In this document: positions 36,301 to 49,746 of the stretch, piece by piece
Numbering within the stretch: position 1 is the stretch's first letter
Layout: each line of letters opens with the position of its first letter
NCBI GenBank assembly: GCA_946807835.1
Contig: OX327695.1
Span: 26,394,501 to 26,458,500, forward strand
Origin: Ailanthus altissimus
Taxonomy: Eukaryota; Streptophyta; Magnoliopsida; Sapindales; Simaroubaceae
Reading direction: 5' to 3'
Length of the DNA: 64,000 nt
Translations under genes and position numbers: made by a program
The notes under the pieces: generated by a model
Seen by the model: the letters and a program-made list of their open reading frames with translations, nothing else
Database searches by the model: none
Told to the model about the DNA's origin: nothing

Positions 36301-39300
36301 ACTTAAAGAGGCTTATGAAAGAGAAGAGACCGGGAGAACTCTAGGGGAGGTGTATGAGAAGGAAGAAAAGGGGAACATGCCAAAAGAGACATGGTTAGAG
36401 ACAGAGAACCGGCTTAAAGATGCTGGTGAGGCTGAAGATCTAAAGGAGCTAAATAAAGCATGTGAACAAACTCGGTGGGATGAATTTGGGAAGAAGCTGA
36501 AAAAGTTTGAAGGACCTCATATGCTCAAGGAGGGGGAGGATCTTAGGACGTCAGACAAGGCATTTAAGCTGGATGATAATGAGAACTCTAAAGTGAATCG
36601 AATAGCTGGCCAACATGAAGACAATGGTAAAAAGGGACAGGTTACTCAAGGGGACTTTGCTTATGAAGAAAATAGAAAGGTAAGGACTGAACACGGAGAT
36701 GATGAAATGGTAGCAGAAGCAGTTCAAACCACAAATGTGCCAGTTGACAGAAAATTTGAAGTATCTGGTACCCAAGGAAACTTGGAACGCGAAGAATACA
36801 GAACTAAAATGAAAGATTTTGCAGAGCCTCTTTGCAATGACCTTACTGTGAAAAGGACAGGTGAAGCTGGAACAGGTATTGAACAGGTGAAAATTAAGAG
36901 TGCCGTCCAAATGGACTCCGAAACTAAAACCCAAGGGAAGAAATTTGCTGATGAATGGGGAGAGAGAGAGAATAAAATTAAGCTGACCCAGGTTGGCTTG
37001 AATCAGGAAGACAGTAAGGACAAATTCGTGCCAACTCAACTGTTGAAAGAATCTGTTCAAAATGGAAGGATGGAAGCTGTTCAGCCACCAGTGTTGGAAG
37101 GGAAAGGAAACATCCAGAGAACTGCTCAGTCAGTGAATGCAAGTCAAAGCTCAGAAAGAAAAGAGAGGAATGTCAGTGAGATGCGTACATCAGAAGGGAA
37201 AGAAGCTGAAAAGATGAGAAGGGAAAGAGAGCTGGAAAATGAATATCTTAGGAGGTTAGAAGAAGAGAAGGAGAGGGAAAGGGAACGAGAAAAGGATAGG
37301 ATGGCTGTCGACATAGCAACTCTTAAAGCTTGTGAGAAGAGATATCCCCAAGCCCGTGACAGGGCAGAAAGATCTGCTGTGGATAGAGCAACTGCTGAAG
37401 CTCGACAAAGGGCACTGGCAGAGGCCCGGGAAAGATTGGAGAAGGCTTGTGCCGAGGCTAAGGAAAAGTCATTAGCTGAGAAAGCATCTATGGAGGCCAG
37501 ACTCAGGGCAGAGCATGTTGCTGTAGAGAGAGCAACAGCAGAGGCTCGAGAGCGTGCAGTGGAAAAAGCAATGGCTGAAAGGGTTGCTTTTGAAGCAAGA
37601 GAACGGGTAGACAGAACTTTTGCAGAGAAATTCTCGGCTTCCTCCAGAAATACAGCAATGAGACCAAGCTCCTCTTCATCAGTGAGTATACACTTACTGT
37701 TTATATGACTTGCATGGTCATGGCAGCCTTTTTAATATTGATGGTAAATGGCAGGATCTCCAGGATCAGAAATTCCAGAGTGCTAGCTCCTTAAGTGATT
37801 CAAGATATCCATATCCCTCAGGTTATGGTGGTATGTAAATTTGAAGCACTAGGTGGTGGTTTTTGTGTAGACTGGGTATTCTAAGGGGTTATATTTTTTT
37901 CTCCAATTTTTGACACCCTTCTGGCTTGCACTGAACCGTTTATCTTTTCTGCTTAACCATTTATCTTTTCTGCTTAAAGCTTCATATAATACTGAGAGAT
38001 ATGATGGAGTTGAAGGTGAATCAGCTCAGAGGTGTAAAGCTAGACTAGAGAGACATCAACGTACAGCTGAACGTGCAGTAGGAATTATATCCTCTTTTTC
38101 TCCTGGAAATGGTTTCTTTACATCTATCCAAATAACTTCATGCTTCTGGTGCTGTTGCAGGCAAAAGCTCTCGCAGAGAAGAATATGCGCGATCTAATTG
38201 CTCAAAGGGAACAAGCTGAAAGAAATGTAAAAGCTTAACCCCTATTGAAAAATATTTCAGACTTCGAATGTAGTAGTTACCTTTTCTGCTTATTGTCTTG
38301 GATCTTTTTCTGTTGGCAGAGAATAGCAGAAACGCGGGATGCTGATGTCAAGAGGTGGTCAAGTGGAAAAGAAGGCAACCTACGTGCTTTGCTTTCAACG
38401 TTGCAATATGTATGTGTTATGATCCTACAACTCTTTAATGCTGAAAAGCTTGCATTCTAGTTTCCTTTGGTGCCACTATGATTTGATATGCCTGTTAAAA
38501 TTGTCAAGTATTTGCCGGTATGCTATATGCTTGGTTCAATTATGAGTTGTACTTTCAATTGAAACTTCTCTAGATTGTAAGGACTTCTGTGTGGATTTTA
38601 TGAGTCCAATTTGTTCAGAATTTATTGATCATTATTGGTTTTCTGTACATAAACTTCTATGTCTGCCTCTATGGATAACATTGTTTAATTTGCTTAATGC
38701 TTGGGATAAAAATCAACAATTAAAAATGAAAACGACAACTTTCTTCTATTTTTGTAGTGTGTTTGTAGCCTAAAATAGAAATAATAATCCTGTACCTCTA
38801 TTTCTGATCTTTAGGTTTTGTCAAATAAATGAATGTATTCTGACTGAACCTTATCTGTTTAAGATTTTATGAACTAAAATCTGTGCTAGCATTTACCATA
38901 AATATGTTCAATTCATTGGCAGATACTTGGGCCTGATAGTGGTTGGCATCCAATTCCGCTAACAGAAGTTATAACTTCTGCAGCGGTAAAGAAAGCTTAC
39001 AGGAAAGCCACTCTCTGTGTTCATCCAGACAAATTACAACAAAGAGGTGCAAGTATCCAACAGAAGTACATATGTGAGAAAGTGTTTGATCTTCTTAAGG
39101 TGTGCTATTGGCCTCCATAACTTATGATCTGTTACTTGCAGTAATGCTTGAGAAATGACGAGATTCACATGTGCATGTAATGTTTATAACAATTTTCTGT
39201 GTCACTGTCTGATATCCTCTGCAATGGCTGTGATTTTGGTAAGCAATGTTGAAAATTTAGTGAAGGGATAGATATCTGACCAAAATGTTCCAGTACATCA

Positions 39301-39702
39301 TGGGAGATAATATCCATACAACTCTCACACAGCTAGAAGATCTCCTTCACTACACCAATTCTGCTTTCATTGTTGGGGGAAACGTTGTCTTCTTCTTGCC
39401 CTTAAGGGTATACATTCACTCTTTATGATAATAAAACGGTCAAAATTTCTGGTCTATTATGATTTAAAAATCTTTAGTTGTCAAGGGATCATCAAACACG
39501 GCTTAGTACATTCTTATATTATCTACTTGGTAGGATTTCCTATTCCTCAAGCTTTTATGTTTATTTCTAGGGACTTTTATTCTTTGTTAATGCTTTTTGA
39601 TGGACAATTGTATTTAATAGATAAGCACCCTGCAATATCTAAAGTTTTCGGCAATTTTTGTTTTAGGAAGCTTGGAACAAATTCAACTCAGAAGAGCAGT
39701 AG
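33291..39702 (+). CDS. AUL1: Auxilin-like J-domain protein (clathrin uncoating co-chaperone), eight exons, intact
   Basis: Auxilin-like proteins recruit Hsc70 through a C-terminal J domain to strip clathrin from vesicles. Exons: 33291-33685, 34270-37681, 37755-37830, 37980-38077, 38161-38226, 38320-38409, 38923-39099 and 39667-39702. They join in one frame of 1,449 codons, about the length of Arabidopsis AUXILIN-LIKE1. The N-terminus holds the family motifs [23 protein letters not shown] and DYDEVFGGF. The huge exon 2 is highly charged coiled coil; residues about 662-830 are thirteen 13-residue repeats. A second helical block, rich in A-E-A-R-E-R, spans about 1170-1290. The J domain covers about residues 1380-1449 with its HPD triad at 1413-1415 (VHPDK) and ends [11 protein letters not shown]. 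It begins at 33291 because only this ATG gives the conserved N-terminus. Antisense frames over exon 2 are shadows of the repeats. Confidence 0.93.
35858..36364 (+). repeat. Coding minisatellite: 13 units of 39 bp in the auxilin-like gene
   Basis: Translated units follow the pattern ENEKKxKEAxExE (for example [39 protein letters not shown]). Thirteen consecutive units of exactly 13 residues keep register from residue 662 to 830. They are diverged at the DNA level, so this is not a recent expansion. Confidence 0.82.
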
Positions 39703-42450
39703 CCCAAACTAAGTATGTTTTTTCAATTCATACTTATGTACATTTGGTAAATTATACTGCTTGTAAGGAATTATATTTCATGTTCATTTTAGTTTAGTCA
39801 TCTATGCAGTTCCTAGATCTAATCTTCAGCACAAAGATGTAGGTTATCGTACAAATATTAGCAAAAGATATGAGAACCATATCATTTATTCTGCTATCTA
39901 GTATGGATGAAGTGCAATTATTTGTTATAAAAGGCAGGTCATTCATATTTATATTTTGGTTTTACAAATTGCTAATAAGGAATAAAGGCCAGATACTCTT
40001 TTGCTCTGTCCATTCCAAATTACGAAAGAGGAAAGTAAAAGGCATTATTTGGAAACTTTGTCCACCAAGAGATTACCTTTTAAACAAACTTTTAGAGCTA
40101 TAAAAAATATCCACTCATGGTAAACATTGCATAGATAGTCAAAGTATCATGTTTGATTTGCTTTGTAATTAAGTAACCAACTTTTCATGCTTTATTATTA
40201 TTATTTTTTTTTCTATTCATGTTTGGAAAAAAAAATAGATATAGCAGTAGTGAATGAAGATATATAATGGTATGATCGCAAAGTTTTCTTCTCCTCTGGT
40301 AAGAATGACAGCTTAATATTTTAAAACTGTTTTAGTTATTTATTTATTCTTTTTGGTAATGGCTAGGAAAAACTTTTGTAAGTGATCAATGAATGTGCAG
40401 TATCAAGTCCGTGGCAGGAATAGCCCAAACCACCCTAAGAATTTTGGGTTGGTGAAAATTAACTGTAGTCAACCCAAATAATTGGACAATTCGAACCAAA
40501 CTAAACGATTTAAAATTGTTTTGGTTTGGGCCTTAGTATAGACAAATACTATCTTGCCTTCAAAATATCAAGCAGTACACCTAATCATACGGTTTGGTTT
40601 GGGATTTGATTTTGATTTTTGACTTGTGAAATGTTTTCTACCCTTACTTGGCAGTGATGGCTTCATGAATGGAGAACTGATAACAAGAGTTAATAGTACA
40701 ATGTTGATAAAATTAAGGGTAATTTACATCCATGTACTTTAATAAAACTTGAAATAAACTAGGAGTTTGTCAAATTGATTAATTAGTCTCTCTTTTGAAT
40801 ATATTTAATTGTTACAAGCATTTGATATCAAGAGGAAAAATTGATATTATTAGATTAAGATTTTAATTGATTGAAAATATGACATGGTTGTATAGTTAAT
40901 TTAACAAACTTAAGTTAAGTTGAACCTAATTTTCATTTTAGTTTTAATTTATTAACTTTGAATTTATCAATTCATGCACTAATGGTAGCCTTGGGTGATA
41001 GACATAGATATTAGAGGTGTAGAAAGGAAAATGGAGCTTTTATACACGGTTCATAATCAGCATTGGACCACCAATCCCATCCTTCAAGGTCTCCATAAAC
41101 ACCACATGATTAATTGTACTGATGTTTGATTTTGACACGAATATGGTTTTTTTTTTCTTTTCCAAACAAAGTCGTTATTGAAAGATTTCCTAAACAGTTT
41201 CATTAAGGGTTTTGGTTCAAAGTTGTGGGCTAATATTATGAGTTTAATACTAGGTGAAACATTATCTAACATTTGCACGAGTGGTCAGGTCTTTCTTTAT
41301 GGGCTATAAACATCAAAAGTAACCAAGTCATATGCAACTTTAAGAATTTCCAATCTAAGTTGGAAGGTTTAGACTCTATGATGTGTTGTGTGTTAATCTT
41401 TCTTCTTTGCTAAAAAATTATGCAAGAATTTTGATGTAATGGAGCTTCTTAGATGCAATATGGGTTACAAGACTTGTTCTAGATATTGAACATAAGAGAT
41501 TACAAACTATTAGCTTTTTCTGTTTCAATCTTTGACTTTGTTACATTTAAAATTTGTGGGCTATAACAAAAGTCTTGACCACTCAAGTAAATAGATAATG
41601 TTCAGTGCACCATTAAACTTAAGAGAATCAGTCCACATTGAACTTAGAGAGTCTGACCATGGAGCCGAACTAAATTGCCGAATGCAACCATTTGAAGATA
41701 TTTTTCCTGTAATAATTTTGTTTTAAATTTTTTGCAAAAATATAATCGTGTTAAAATCAAACATCGCCAAAACTTGTTCATGTGGTATTGAAATATGTTT
41801 TGAATAATGAGATTGGTGAATCAATGTTGTTGTATTCTCTGTATGTAGAAGCTTTATTTTTCTATTCACATCCCGAATCTCCTTTTATTTTAATCCAGCC
41901 ATGACTGTTATTAGTGTATTAATTGATGAATCCACATTTCTTAAATTTGAAATTGGAACTAAAAGTGGTTTGAAGTATATTTGGATTCAACCATACAGAC
42001 ATGTTATCCCCTTAATTAATTGGAATAATTAAAATCTTAATATAGACAAATACTATCTTGCCTTCAAAGTGCTGAATGCTAGAAACAATAGGAAATGGTC
42101 AAGAGACTCCAATGAGCTTGTTGCAATCAAATGGGATTTAGTTGATTGATTCGGTTAACTCTGGTTTATTTGAATTTTAGTTGAGCTTTTAGTACCTGGT
42201 GCAAATTATTCATTAGTCATTTTAATATTGTATTGACCCAACCCTAACATTTAAAAATGGCTGAGGGGGCTTATTGAGATTGCTGAATGAGGGACAGTTA
42301 TTCAATTAACTTCTTTTGACTTTGTCTACAAATTAACTTAAATCAATGTTCTACTCATTTGCTTTGTTTGGCAATATTTTGTGAAACAAAAAATATTTGA
42401 GGAATTATTCAAGCATAATTTTATTCAATTCATTTTGCTTTTGGCATACA
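39300..42450 (+). repeat. Segmental tandem duplication, unit A (auxilin-like last intron, last exon and 3' flank)
   Basis: From the last intron of the auxilin-like gene onward, sequence recurs in order about 3.14 kb downstream. Paired landmarks: exon 8 at 39667 and its relic at 42804; GGACAATTCGAACCAAACTAAAC (about 40484) and GGACAATTCAAACCAAACTAAAC (about 43577); GATGGCTTCATGAATGGA at 40659 and 44327; AGCATTGG/AGCATGGG at 41060 and 44656. The boundaries are approximate. Confidence 0.7.
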
Positions 42451-42803
42451 TAACTATTTGTGGGATGAAGATCACATAATGTAAAAAATTCCTAGATGGC
42501 TCTAATAGATCTCCATTGCGTTGGAGGAAATAATTTCTTCTTTCTTGCCCTTAACAGTGACGTTCACCTCATTATTATTTAGTCTATTGCGATTTGAAAA
42601 TCTTTTAGTAGTCAAGGTTCCATTAAACATGCATTAGTACACGCTAATATTATCAATTTGTTGTTATTTCCCATTCCCAAACCTGTATGTTATTTTCTTG
42701 GGACTTCCTTTTGTGCTTTATTAATGCTCTTTGATGCACAATTGTGTTTAGTAGATAAGCACTCTGTAACCATTTAAAGTTTTTGTTAATTGTTGATTTT
42801 CAG

Positions 42804-42848
42804 GAAGCATAGAAGAAATTCATCTCAGAAGAGTGGCAGCTCAAACTA
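42804..42848 (+). pseudogene. Relic copy of the auxilin-like terminal exon
   Basis: After a TTTTCAG acceptor the copy reads GAAGCATAGAAGAAATTC, with the third codon changed from TGG (Trp) to TAG. AA(C)TTCATCTCAGAAGAG follows, and the true stop is replaced by further sense codons. It mirrors the exon at 39667-39702 and shows that the duplicated block included the 3' end of the gene. Confidence 0.75.
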
Positions 42849-43812
42849 AGTATGTATTCTCAGTGCATATTTATGTACTTTTGTAAATCATGCTGATTGT
42901 AAGTAATTATCTTTCATGTCCATTTTATAGTTTAGTCATCTATGAAGTAGGTATTAAACAAGTATTAGCAAAAGAATATGAAACCCCCCAGTATTTATTC
43001 TGCTGCAAATATTGTATGGATGAAGTGCAATTAATAGTTATGAAAAGCAGGTCATTCAATTCATATTTAATTTAATTATTTTTGTTTGGGTGCTAGAATT
43101 GCTAATAAGGAATAAAGTCAAGATAAACCCTTTTGCTCTATCCATTCCATGTAATGGAAGAGGAAAGTAAATGGCAGTATTTGGAAACTTTGTCCGCCAA
43201 TAGAGTACATGTTATGAAAACTTTTAGCTAAAGAAAATTACAACTCATGTAAACAGTTTGCATAGGTGATTAACGTACCAGATATGCTTTGCTTTATGAT
43301 TAAGTAACCAGCTTTTCCTGACTTGTTTATTTTTTCGAAAAGAAAAAGATTAAACTTAGGGGTAGTGAATGATGGTACTCTGTCTGGGGGACAAGAAGAT
43401 GGTAATGATGATGGATTAACATTTGAAAACCTCTTTTATCAACAATAATCAATAGTGCAGTAGCAGGCTTGCAGCAAGGGTGGTAGGGTATAGTTTGAGT
43501 TGGATTAGAGCTAGTTGGAATGACTGAAAGAAATTTGGGTTTGTGTAAAATTAACTTTTCTCGGCCAAATTATAATTGGACAATTCAAACCAAACTAAAC
43601 CATTTGAAATTGGTTCTGTTAGTTAGGGCTTCGGTTAAAATATATTCTTTGTTCTCTAACTATAATTTATACCAAAAGAACTTATATAAAAATTTAATTC
43701 AAAATGCCATTTAATAAAAAAATAGGACAAATAATTTAAATAGATATTTAGTCAGTAGCACTGCATGTACAAACTTAACATAGTTAGAAGGATAAATAAA
43801 AAAAAAAAGAAT

Positions 43813-43988
43813 AATACTACATATACAAACTCACTCATACTACCTGACATGTCATGGCAGGATTGGTTAAATTATTATCACATTATCTGTTTAATTTATT
43901 GTTTTTTTTACTATTTATCCTTCCAACTGTGTTATGCCACATCAGTTAGATAAATGAGTTTGTATGTAGTTGTACATGTAGTGCTATT
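43813..43988. mobile_element. MITE-like inverted-repeat element
   Basis: The left end AATACTACATATACAAACTC and the right end GAGTTTGTATGTAGTTGTACATGTAGTGCTATT are inverted complements with a few mismatches. They enclose about 110 bases with no coding capacity. A further TAGCACTGCATGTACAAAC half-copy lies just to the left (about 43756) and GTACATGTAGTAGTATTC to the right (about 44093), so the foldback may be nested or longer. Confidence 0.55.
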
Positions 43989-45486
43989 GTTACAAAAATA
44001 ATAATAACTAATAAAATAGATAATGTGATCATACCTTAACTAATTCTATCATCCCATGTCTGCAGTATAAGTGAATTTGTATATTTTGGTTCGTACATGT
44101 AGTAGTATTCATATTCAATACAAAGAAATAGGTTTAGAATTAAGATTAATATAGTGGTAAGTGGTTAATTGGGTTGAAGAAATTTAACCCAACTTAACTA
44201 GTAAATTAGTCAGGTTGAAAATATTTTAGCCAACCCAATCCAACTTAAATTGTTTGGTCTAGTTTCATTTCATCTGGGTTTCAAGTTATGAGTTTGTTTA
44301 CCCACCCTTCACTTTTGGCGCCGATGGCTTCATGAATGGAGGACATACAACTAGAGCTTCCTAATTACAAAAATCTAGTTGAAGTCCCTTAACTATTTTT
44401 GGTTGCTACTAGCATTTGATATTGTGAGTGCGAATTAATATTTTCATTAGATTGATATTTTAACATTTTAAAAGATGACAGGTCATCATTGGTTAATTTA
44501 ACAAACTCGAGTCATTTTGAATTCAATTTCAGTTACAATTCTGATTTATCAACTTTGATTCATCCAATCATTGATTGTGGCCTTGGGTGAATAAAAAATA
44601 AGAAAGAGATAATAGGGGTGTGGAAAGAGAAATGAAAGCTTTCATACGTAGAGCACACATTAGCATGGGTCCGTCGATCCCCTCATTCAACATCCCTTCA
44701 AACATCGGACATTCAAATTTAGGTGATGTTTGATTGTTAAATATTTTTGTGATAAAATGAAGTCATTATGAGAAAATTTCCTAAAAGGAGTGCATTGCAG
44801 GATTTGGTTTGACTTCAGGGCTGTGGGCCAATTTTATGAGTTCAATGATGGGTTGATAGCTGAAGGTCTAATCATTCAAAGCCACAATAGATAACGTTTC
44901 ACCCATCATGAATTAGCTCACCACCTTGGTGCCATGACAAAACCCCCCAATGCAACCATTGTAAGATGTTTTCATAATAGCTTCTCATAAGTAGTTTTCC
45001 TTTTCACAGAGGCATATTCATGTGAATATCATATGTTGCTCAATTTGATGATCAGGATGGGATCAGCGAGCCTATGGTATAGTGTTTTTAACACATGGAA
45101 GCTTTCTTTTTTCTGTTCACAAATCTCAATATCTGTTTTCATTTTTTTCACCCATGACTATTATCATAGTATTAAATGATGATACATTGAACTATCAAAA
45201 GTCAATGTATTTAGTGGAGTCCTTATGAGATGTTATGACTTGAAAACACCAAATGATCAATTCTAGCATGGTTTGATTCTCATGTGAATGTTTTTTTTTT
45301 TGATGAAATAGAGTTATAATGAGAAAATATCCTAAGAGGGATGCTTTAAGGGATTTAGATTGAGTCTTTGATTGTAGACTAATTTTTTGAGTTCACGGTA
45401 GAGATTGATAACTGAAGGTCTTAATCTGTTACTCATATGGCATTAGATAACATTTTGCCCATCATTGAAAAATATTTGTTAATGAC

Positions 45487-45641
45487 CGTTACTTTAAGAT
45501 GAAAAAGAGAATTATTTCTCATATCTTTCATTGAAAAGAATCATGTATTTATATACAAAACTGTCTATCTATCTTAGATAATTATACACAATTAGGAAAC
45601 TAGATAAATACTAATTGACAACTATACATTTACAACTAACA
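45487..45641 (-). repeat. Copia-2 3' LTR
   Basis: Ends ACTAACA on the plus strand (TGTTAG at its minus-strand start). About 92% identical by eye to 50190-50343, including one single-base length difference. Confidence 0.9.
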
Positions 45642-45648
45642 TTCCCCC

Positions 45649-48600
45649 TCAAGTTGGAGCATAGATATTAATCATGCCCAACTTGTTACAAAGATAATCA
45701 ACTCGAACTCCATTTAAAGCTTTCGTGAAGATGTCCTATAATTGTTCTCCAGTCTTCACATATCTTGTAGAAATCAAACCTTGTTGAATTTTCTCACGAA
45801 CAAAATGACAATCAATTTCAATGTGCTTAGTTCGCTCATGAAACACAGGATTAGATGCAATATGAAGGGCAGCTTGGTTGTCACACCACAATTTTGCTGG
45901 TATTGAAATCTTAAGTCCTACTTCAATCAAAAAGTGATATATCCACATTATCTCTCACACAGATTGTGCCATAGCTCTATATTCTGACTTTACACTAGAT
46001 CGTGATACAACACTCTGCTTTTTACTTTTCCATGATACCAAATTCCCTCCAACAAATATACAATAACTTGAAGTGGATCTTCTATTTGTTTTGGACCTTG
46101 CCCAATCTGCATCTGAAAAACACTCAATATAAGAGTGTCCATAATTCGCATACAAAATACCATGTCCAGGTGCTCCTTTCAAGTAATACAAAATTTATTC
46201 TAAGGCTGCCTAATGATGAACTATTGGGGATGACATAAACTGACTGACCACATTAACTGAATATGCAATATCAGGACGAGTCACTGTAAGATAATTCAGC
46301 TTCCCAACCAACCTTCGATATCTCTCAGGATCTTCAAATAATTCTCCATCTCTTGTAAGATGTATATTAAGGGTCATTGGAGCGTTACAAGGTTTTGTTC
46401 TCAAATTTTCTGTCTCAGTTAGTAGATCCAGAGCATATTTTCTCTGAGATAGGAAGAAACCTTTTTTACTTCTTGTAACCTCAACTCCTAAGAAATATTT
46501 GAGCATCCCCAAATCCTTCATGTGAAACTGTTTATGAATGAAAGACTTAAGAGATGAGATTCCCGTAGTATCACTTCCAGTTATAACAATGTCATACACA
46601 TACACAACTAATAGAATGATACCAGCTTCTGAATGTTTATAAAACACAGAATGGTCAAACACGCTTTTCTTCATACCAAATGTTTCAACAGCCTGACTAA
46701 ATTTTCCAAACCAGGCACGAGGACTCTGTTTCAAACCATATAAAGATTTTCGAAGACGACAAACACGCCCTGTCTCCCTCTGAGCAACAAACCCATGAGG
46801 TAGCTCCATATACACCTCCTCCTAAAGATCACCATAAAGAAAAGCATTCTTAATAACTAGTTGATGCAAAAGCTAGTCATGAGTAGCTGCCAGCGAAATA
46901 AATAAGCGAACAGAGGTCAATTTTGCAACAGGAGAAAATGTGTCAGAATAGTCTACTCCATAGGTTTGAGTATAGCCCTTAGCAACAAGATGAGCTTTTA
47001 AACGAACAACTGACCCATCCAGATTGACTTTGACTGCGAACACCCATTTGCATCCGATAGCCCGTTTCCCTAAAGGCAAATCCACCAAGTCCCAAGTACC
47101 ATTATCATTTAAAGCGTTCATTTCCTCTATCATTGCATTATGCCAACCAGGATGAGAGATGGCTTCACGAAAAGTGTTAGGAATAGAGATGGAATCAAGA
47201 GAAGCAATAAAAGAACAAGAAGAAGACGACAGACCATCATATGAAACAAAGGAAGAAATGGGATACGTACACTGACGCTTACCTTTGCGCAATGGAATTG
47301 GAACATCATTGATGGGGACTGGATTTGATAACGAAGAAGCAGGTGCAGGACATGAATCAGGAGGGGAGCGCCTGGAGTAGACGTGAACAATAGGAGGCTT
47401 CGCAATAGCTGGTTTCGAGACATGTTCGGAGGATGTGATAGAATAGATCAACAAATCATCATCCTCCCCCTGACGATGAGGAATAGGCGAGGACAGAAAG
47501 TAAGGTGTATTTTTCAAGAAAGTAACATTAATTGAGACAAAATACTTGTTAAGATAAGGACAATAACAATGATAACCTTTTTGAAGATGAGAATAACCAA
47601 GGAAGACACACTTTAAAGACTTGAGATCCAATTTAGTTACCTGTGGACGAACATTATGAATAAAGCAAGTGCTACCAAAAATTCTAGGACTAACAGGAAA
47701 CAATGACTTATTAGGAAAAAGAATTTTAGAGGGAATCTCACCATGAAGAACTGAGGATGGCATGCGGTTAATAAAAAAACATGCAGTAGAAACAACATTA
47801 GCCCAAAAAGGTTTAAGAACATGCATTTGAAATAAGAGAGCCCTTGCTGTTTCAAGAAGATGTCTGTTTTTACGTTCTGCTACACCATTTTGGGATGGAG
47901 TATCAACACAAGAAGTTTCATGAAGCATGCCATTTTGAACCATATAAGTGTGAAATAAAGCAGATGTATATTCTTTAGCATTATCACTTCGCAAAGTATG
48001 AATAGAAACATTGAATTGATTTTTAATTTCAGCACAAAAGGCACAAAATAAAGAAAATAATTCAAAACGATTTTTCATTAAATATAACCAAGTTACACGG
48101 GAATAATCATCTACAAAAGTTACAAAATACCAAAAATTAGGTTTAGACAAAATAGGAGAAGGACCTTAAACATCAGAATGGACTAATTCAAAAGGAGCAC
48201 TAGCACGTTTATTGACTCTAGGACTCAAACTGACACGATGATGTTTTACAAACTGACACGATTCACAATTTAAGGAAGACACCTTACTACATTGTGGACA
48301 AAGCTTCTTAAGCAAAGGAAGAGATGGATAACCCAACCTACAATGAGCCTCAAAAGGAGAAGGGACACTCAAACAAGCAATAGAAGTGAGGAGCGGTGTA
48401 TCAAGAACGTAGAGGCTGGCAGACTCATATCCTTTACCAATAATCTTCTTCGTCATAAGATCCTAAAATAAACAATGATCAGGGAAAAATGAGACACAAC
48501 AATTAAGATTACGAGTAAATTGACTAACAAAGAGCAAATTAAATGATAAGTTAGGCAAATATAAGACAGAGGACAAAGGAAGCAAAGGGGTAGGATGGAT

Positions 48601-49746
48601 AGTGCCAGACCCACGAACACAAGATGGCGATTCATTAGTTAAAGTAACAGTATGAGTGGAAGCGTGTGACTGAAAAGTATAGAAGAGGCGAGAATTACCT
48701 ATCATATGATTTGTGGCACCAGAATCAATGACCCATTTGGAGGATGAGGAAACAAGATATGCATTGGATTTACCTGAGTCAACAATAGCAGTGACAGACA
48801 AAGAGGAAGACTTTAGTGATTTATGATACTCTGAGAACTTGGCAAATTCATCGGCAGAAATAAGGATTGATTTATCGAAAGCATCATTAGTAATTGCAGC
48901 ATTAGTCGAGTGTTTGTGTTGATTTTTAAACTGTAGCTTTCGACACTCAAACTTGGTGTGACCTGACTTTTTACAATAGTTGCACATAATGCTTTCAGAA
49001 TCTGACGGGCGAGGTTCAAACCCTTGTGAGGTGCTGCCTTTGTTTCCATTATGGTTAGGTGAATGCCCAGGAGTATAATTATTATTACGACTTACCAAAG
49101 CACCATTAAGCGGAACGAGTGGACGAATCTCCGTACGGAGAACACAACTAAAGATGTCTTGCAAAGAGGAGATATCAGACTCAGAAAGAACTTGTGCCTT
49201 AGCAGAATTAAATTCAGGAGAGAGCCCTGCTAGAAAACTCATGATAGCCATTTGCTCCCGCTAACGTTGTTGAACCTTAACATCGGGACTAAATGGCAGC
49301 AACATATTAAGCTCCTCATACGTCTTTTTAAACGCCATAAAATAGTTTATAAGAGACTGGTCTTGTTTTTCTACACGGTAAAAAGTTTTGCAGACTTCAT
49401 ACATGCAAGAGAGATTTTCTTTGCCAGAGTACAAAAATTCTAAATAATCCATTAGTTCCTTAATAAATTTACAGTGATTAATCAAGCCAATTACCTCACT
49501 ATCAATAGCATTTCGAATTTGAAGGAACAAACAAGCATCTTCTCGGAGCCATGTGAGATCATCTTTTTGTTTCGAATCAGCTTTAAGAGGATCGTCAGTC
49601 AAATGAGAATCTTTGTCAATACTCCGTAGATAAAGGCGAACATTCTTACTCCAATCCAAATAGTTCGAACCATTGAGCTTATAGTCTGTGATTTTTGACA
49701 TGATCGGCACCACATCCATCACAATGAAAGACGTATTTTTAGCCAT
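45649..49746 (-). pseudogene. Copia-2 gag-pol polyprotein, single frame with nine internal stops
   Basis: From ATG 49746 to TGA 45649-45651 all coding pieces stay in one frame (1,365 codons), with no net frameshift but nine in-frame stops. Domains in order: gag (about 49746-49000, starting MAKNTSFIVMD); CCHC zinc knuckle CNYCKKSGHTKFEC (about 48985); protease VIDSGATNHM (about 48725); gag-pre-integrase HCRLGYPS; integrase core from about 48130 with [16 protein letters not shown] and [14 protein letters not shown] with [21 protein letters not shown] and YVYD where YVDD is normal; RNase H with SDADWARSKTNRRSTSSY; C-terminal DIFTKAL. The first RT Asp (in the L-D-I/V-K-N-A-F-L motif) is Val. The protein cannot be made in full or work as a polymerase. 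Frames inside on other strands are shadows. Confidence 0.92.

Larger units (their letters stand above)
42450..45230 (+). repeat. Segmental tandem duplication, unit B
   Basis: Second copy of unit A, containing a relic of the auxilin-like terminal exon at 42804 and its own small MITE-like insertion (about 43813-43988) that is absent from unit A. No intact gene. The small frames at 43520-43714 and 43765-43953 are not supported. Confidence 0.68.

Noticed and set aside
47130..48065. Extra minus-strand frames (97, 72 and 61 codons) within Copia-2
   Set aside because: Shadow frames of the integrase/linker region of the single-frame polyprotein.
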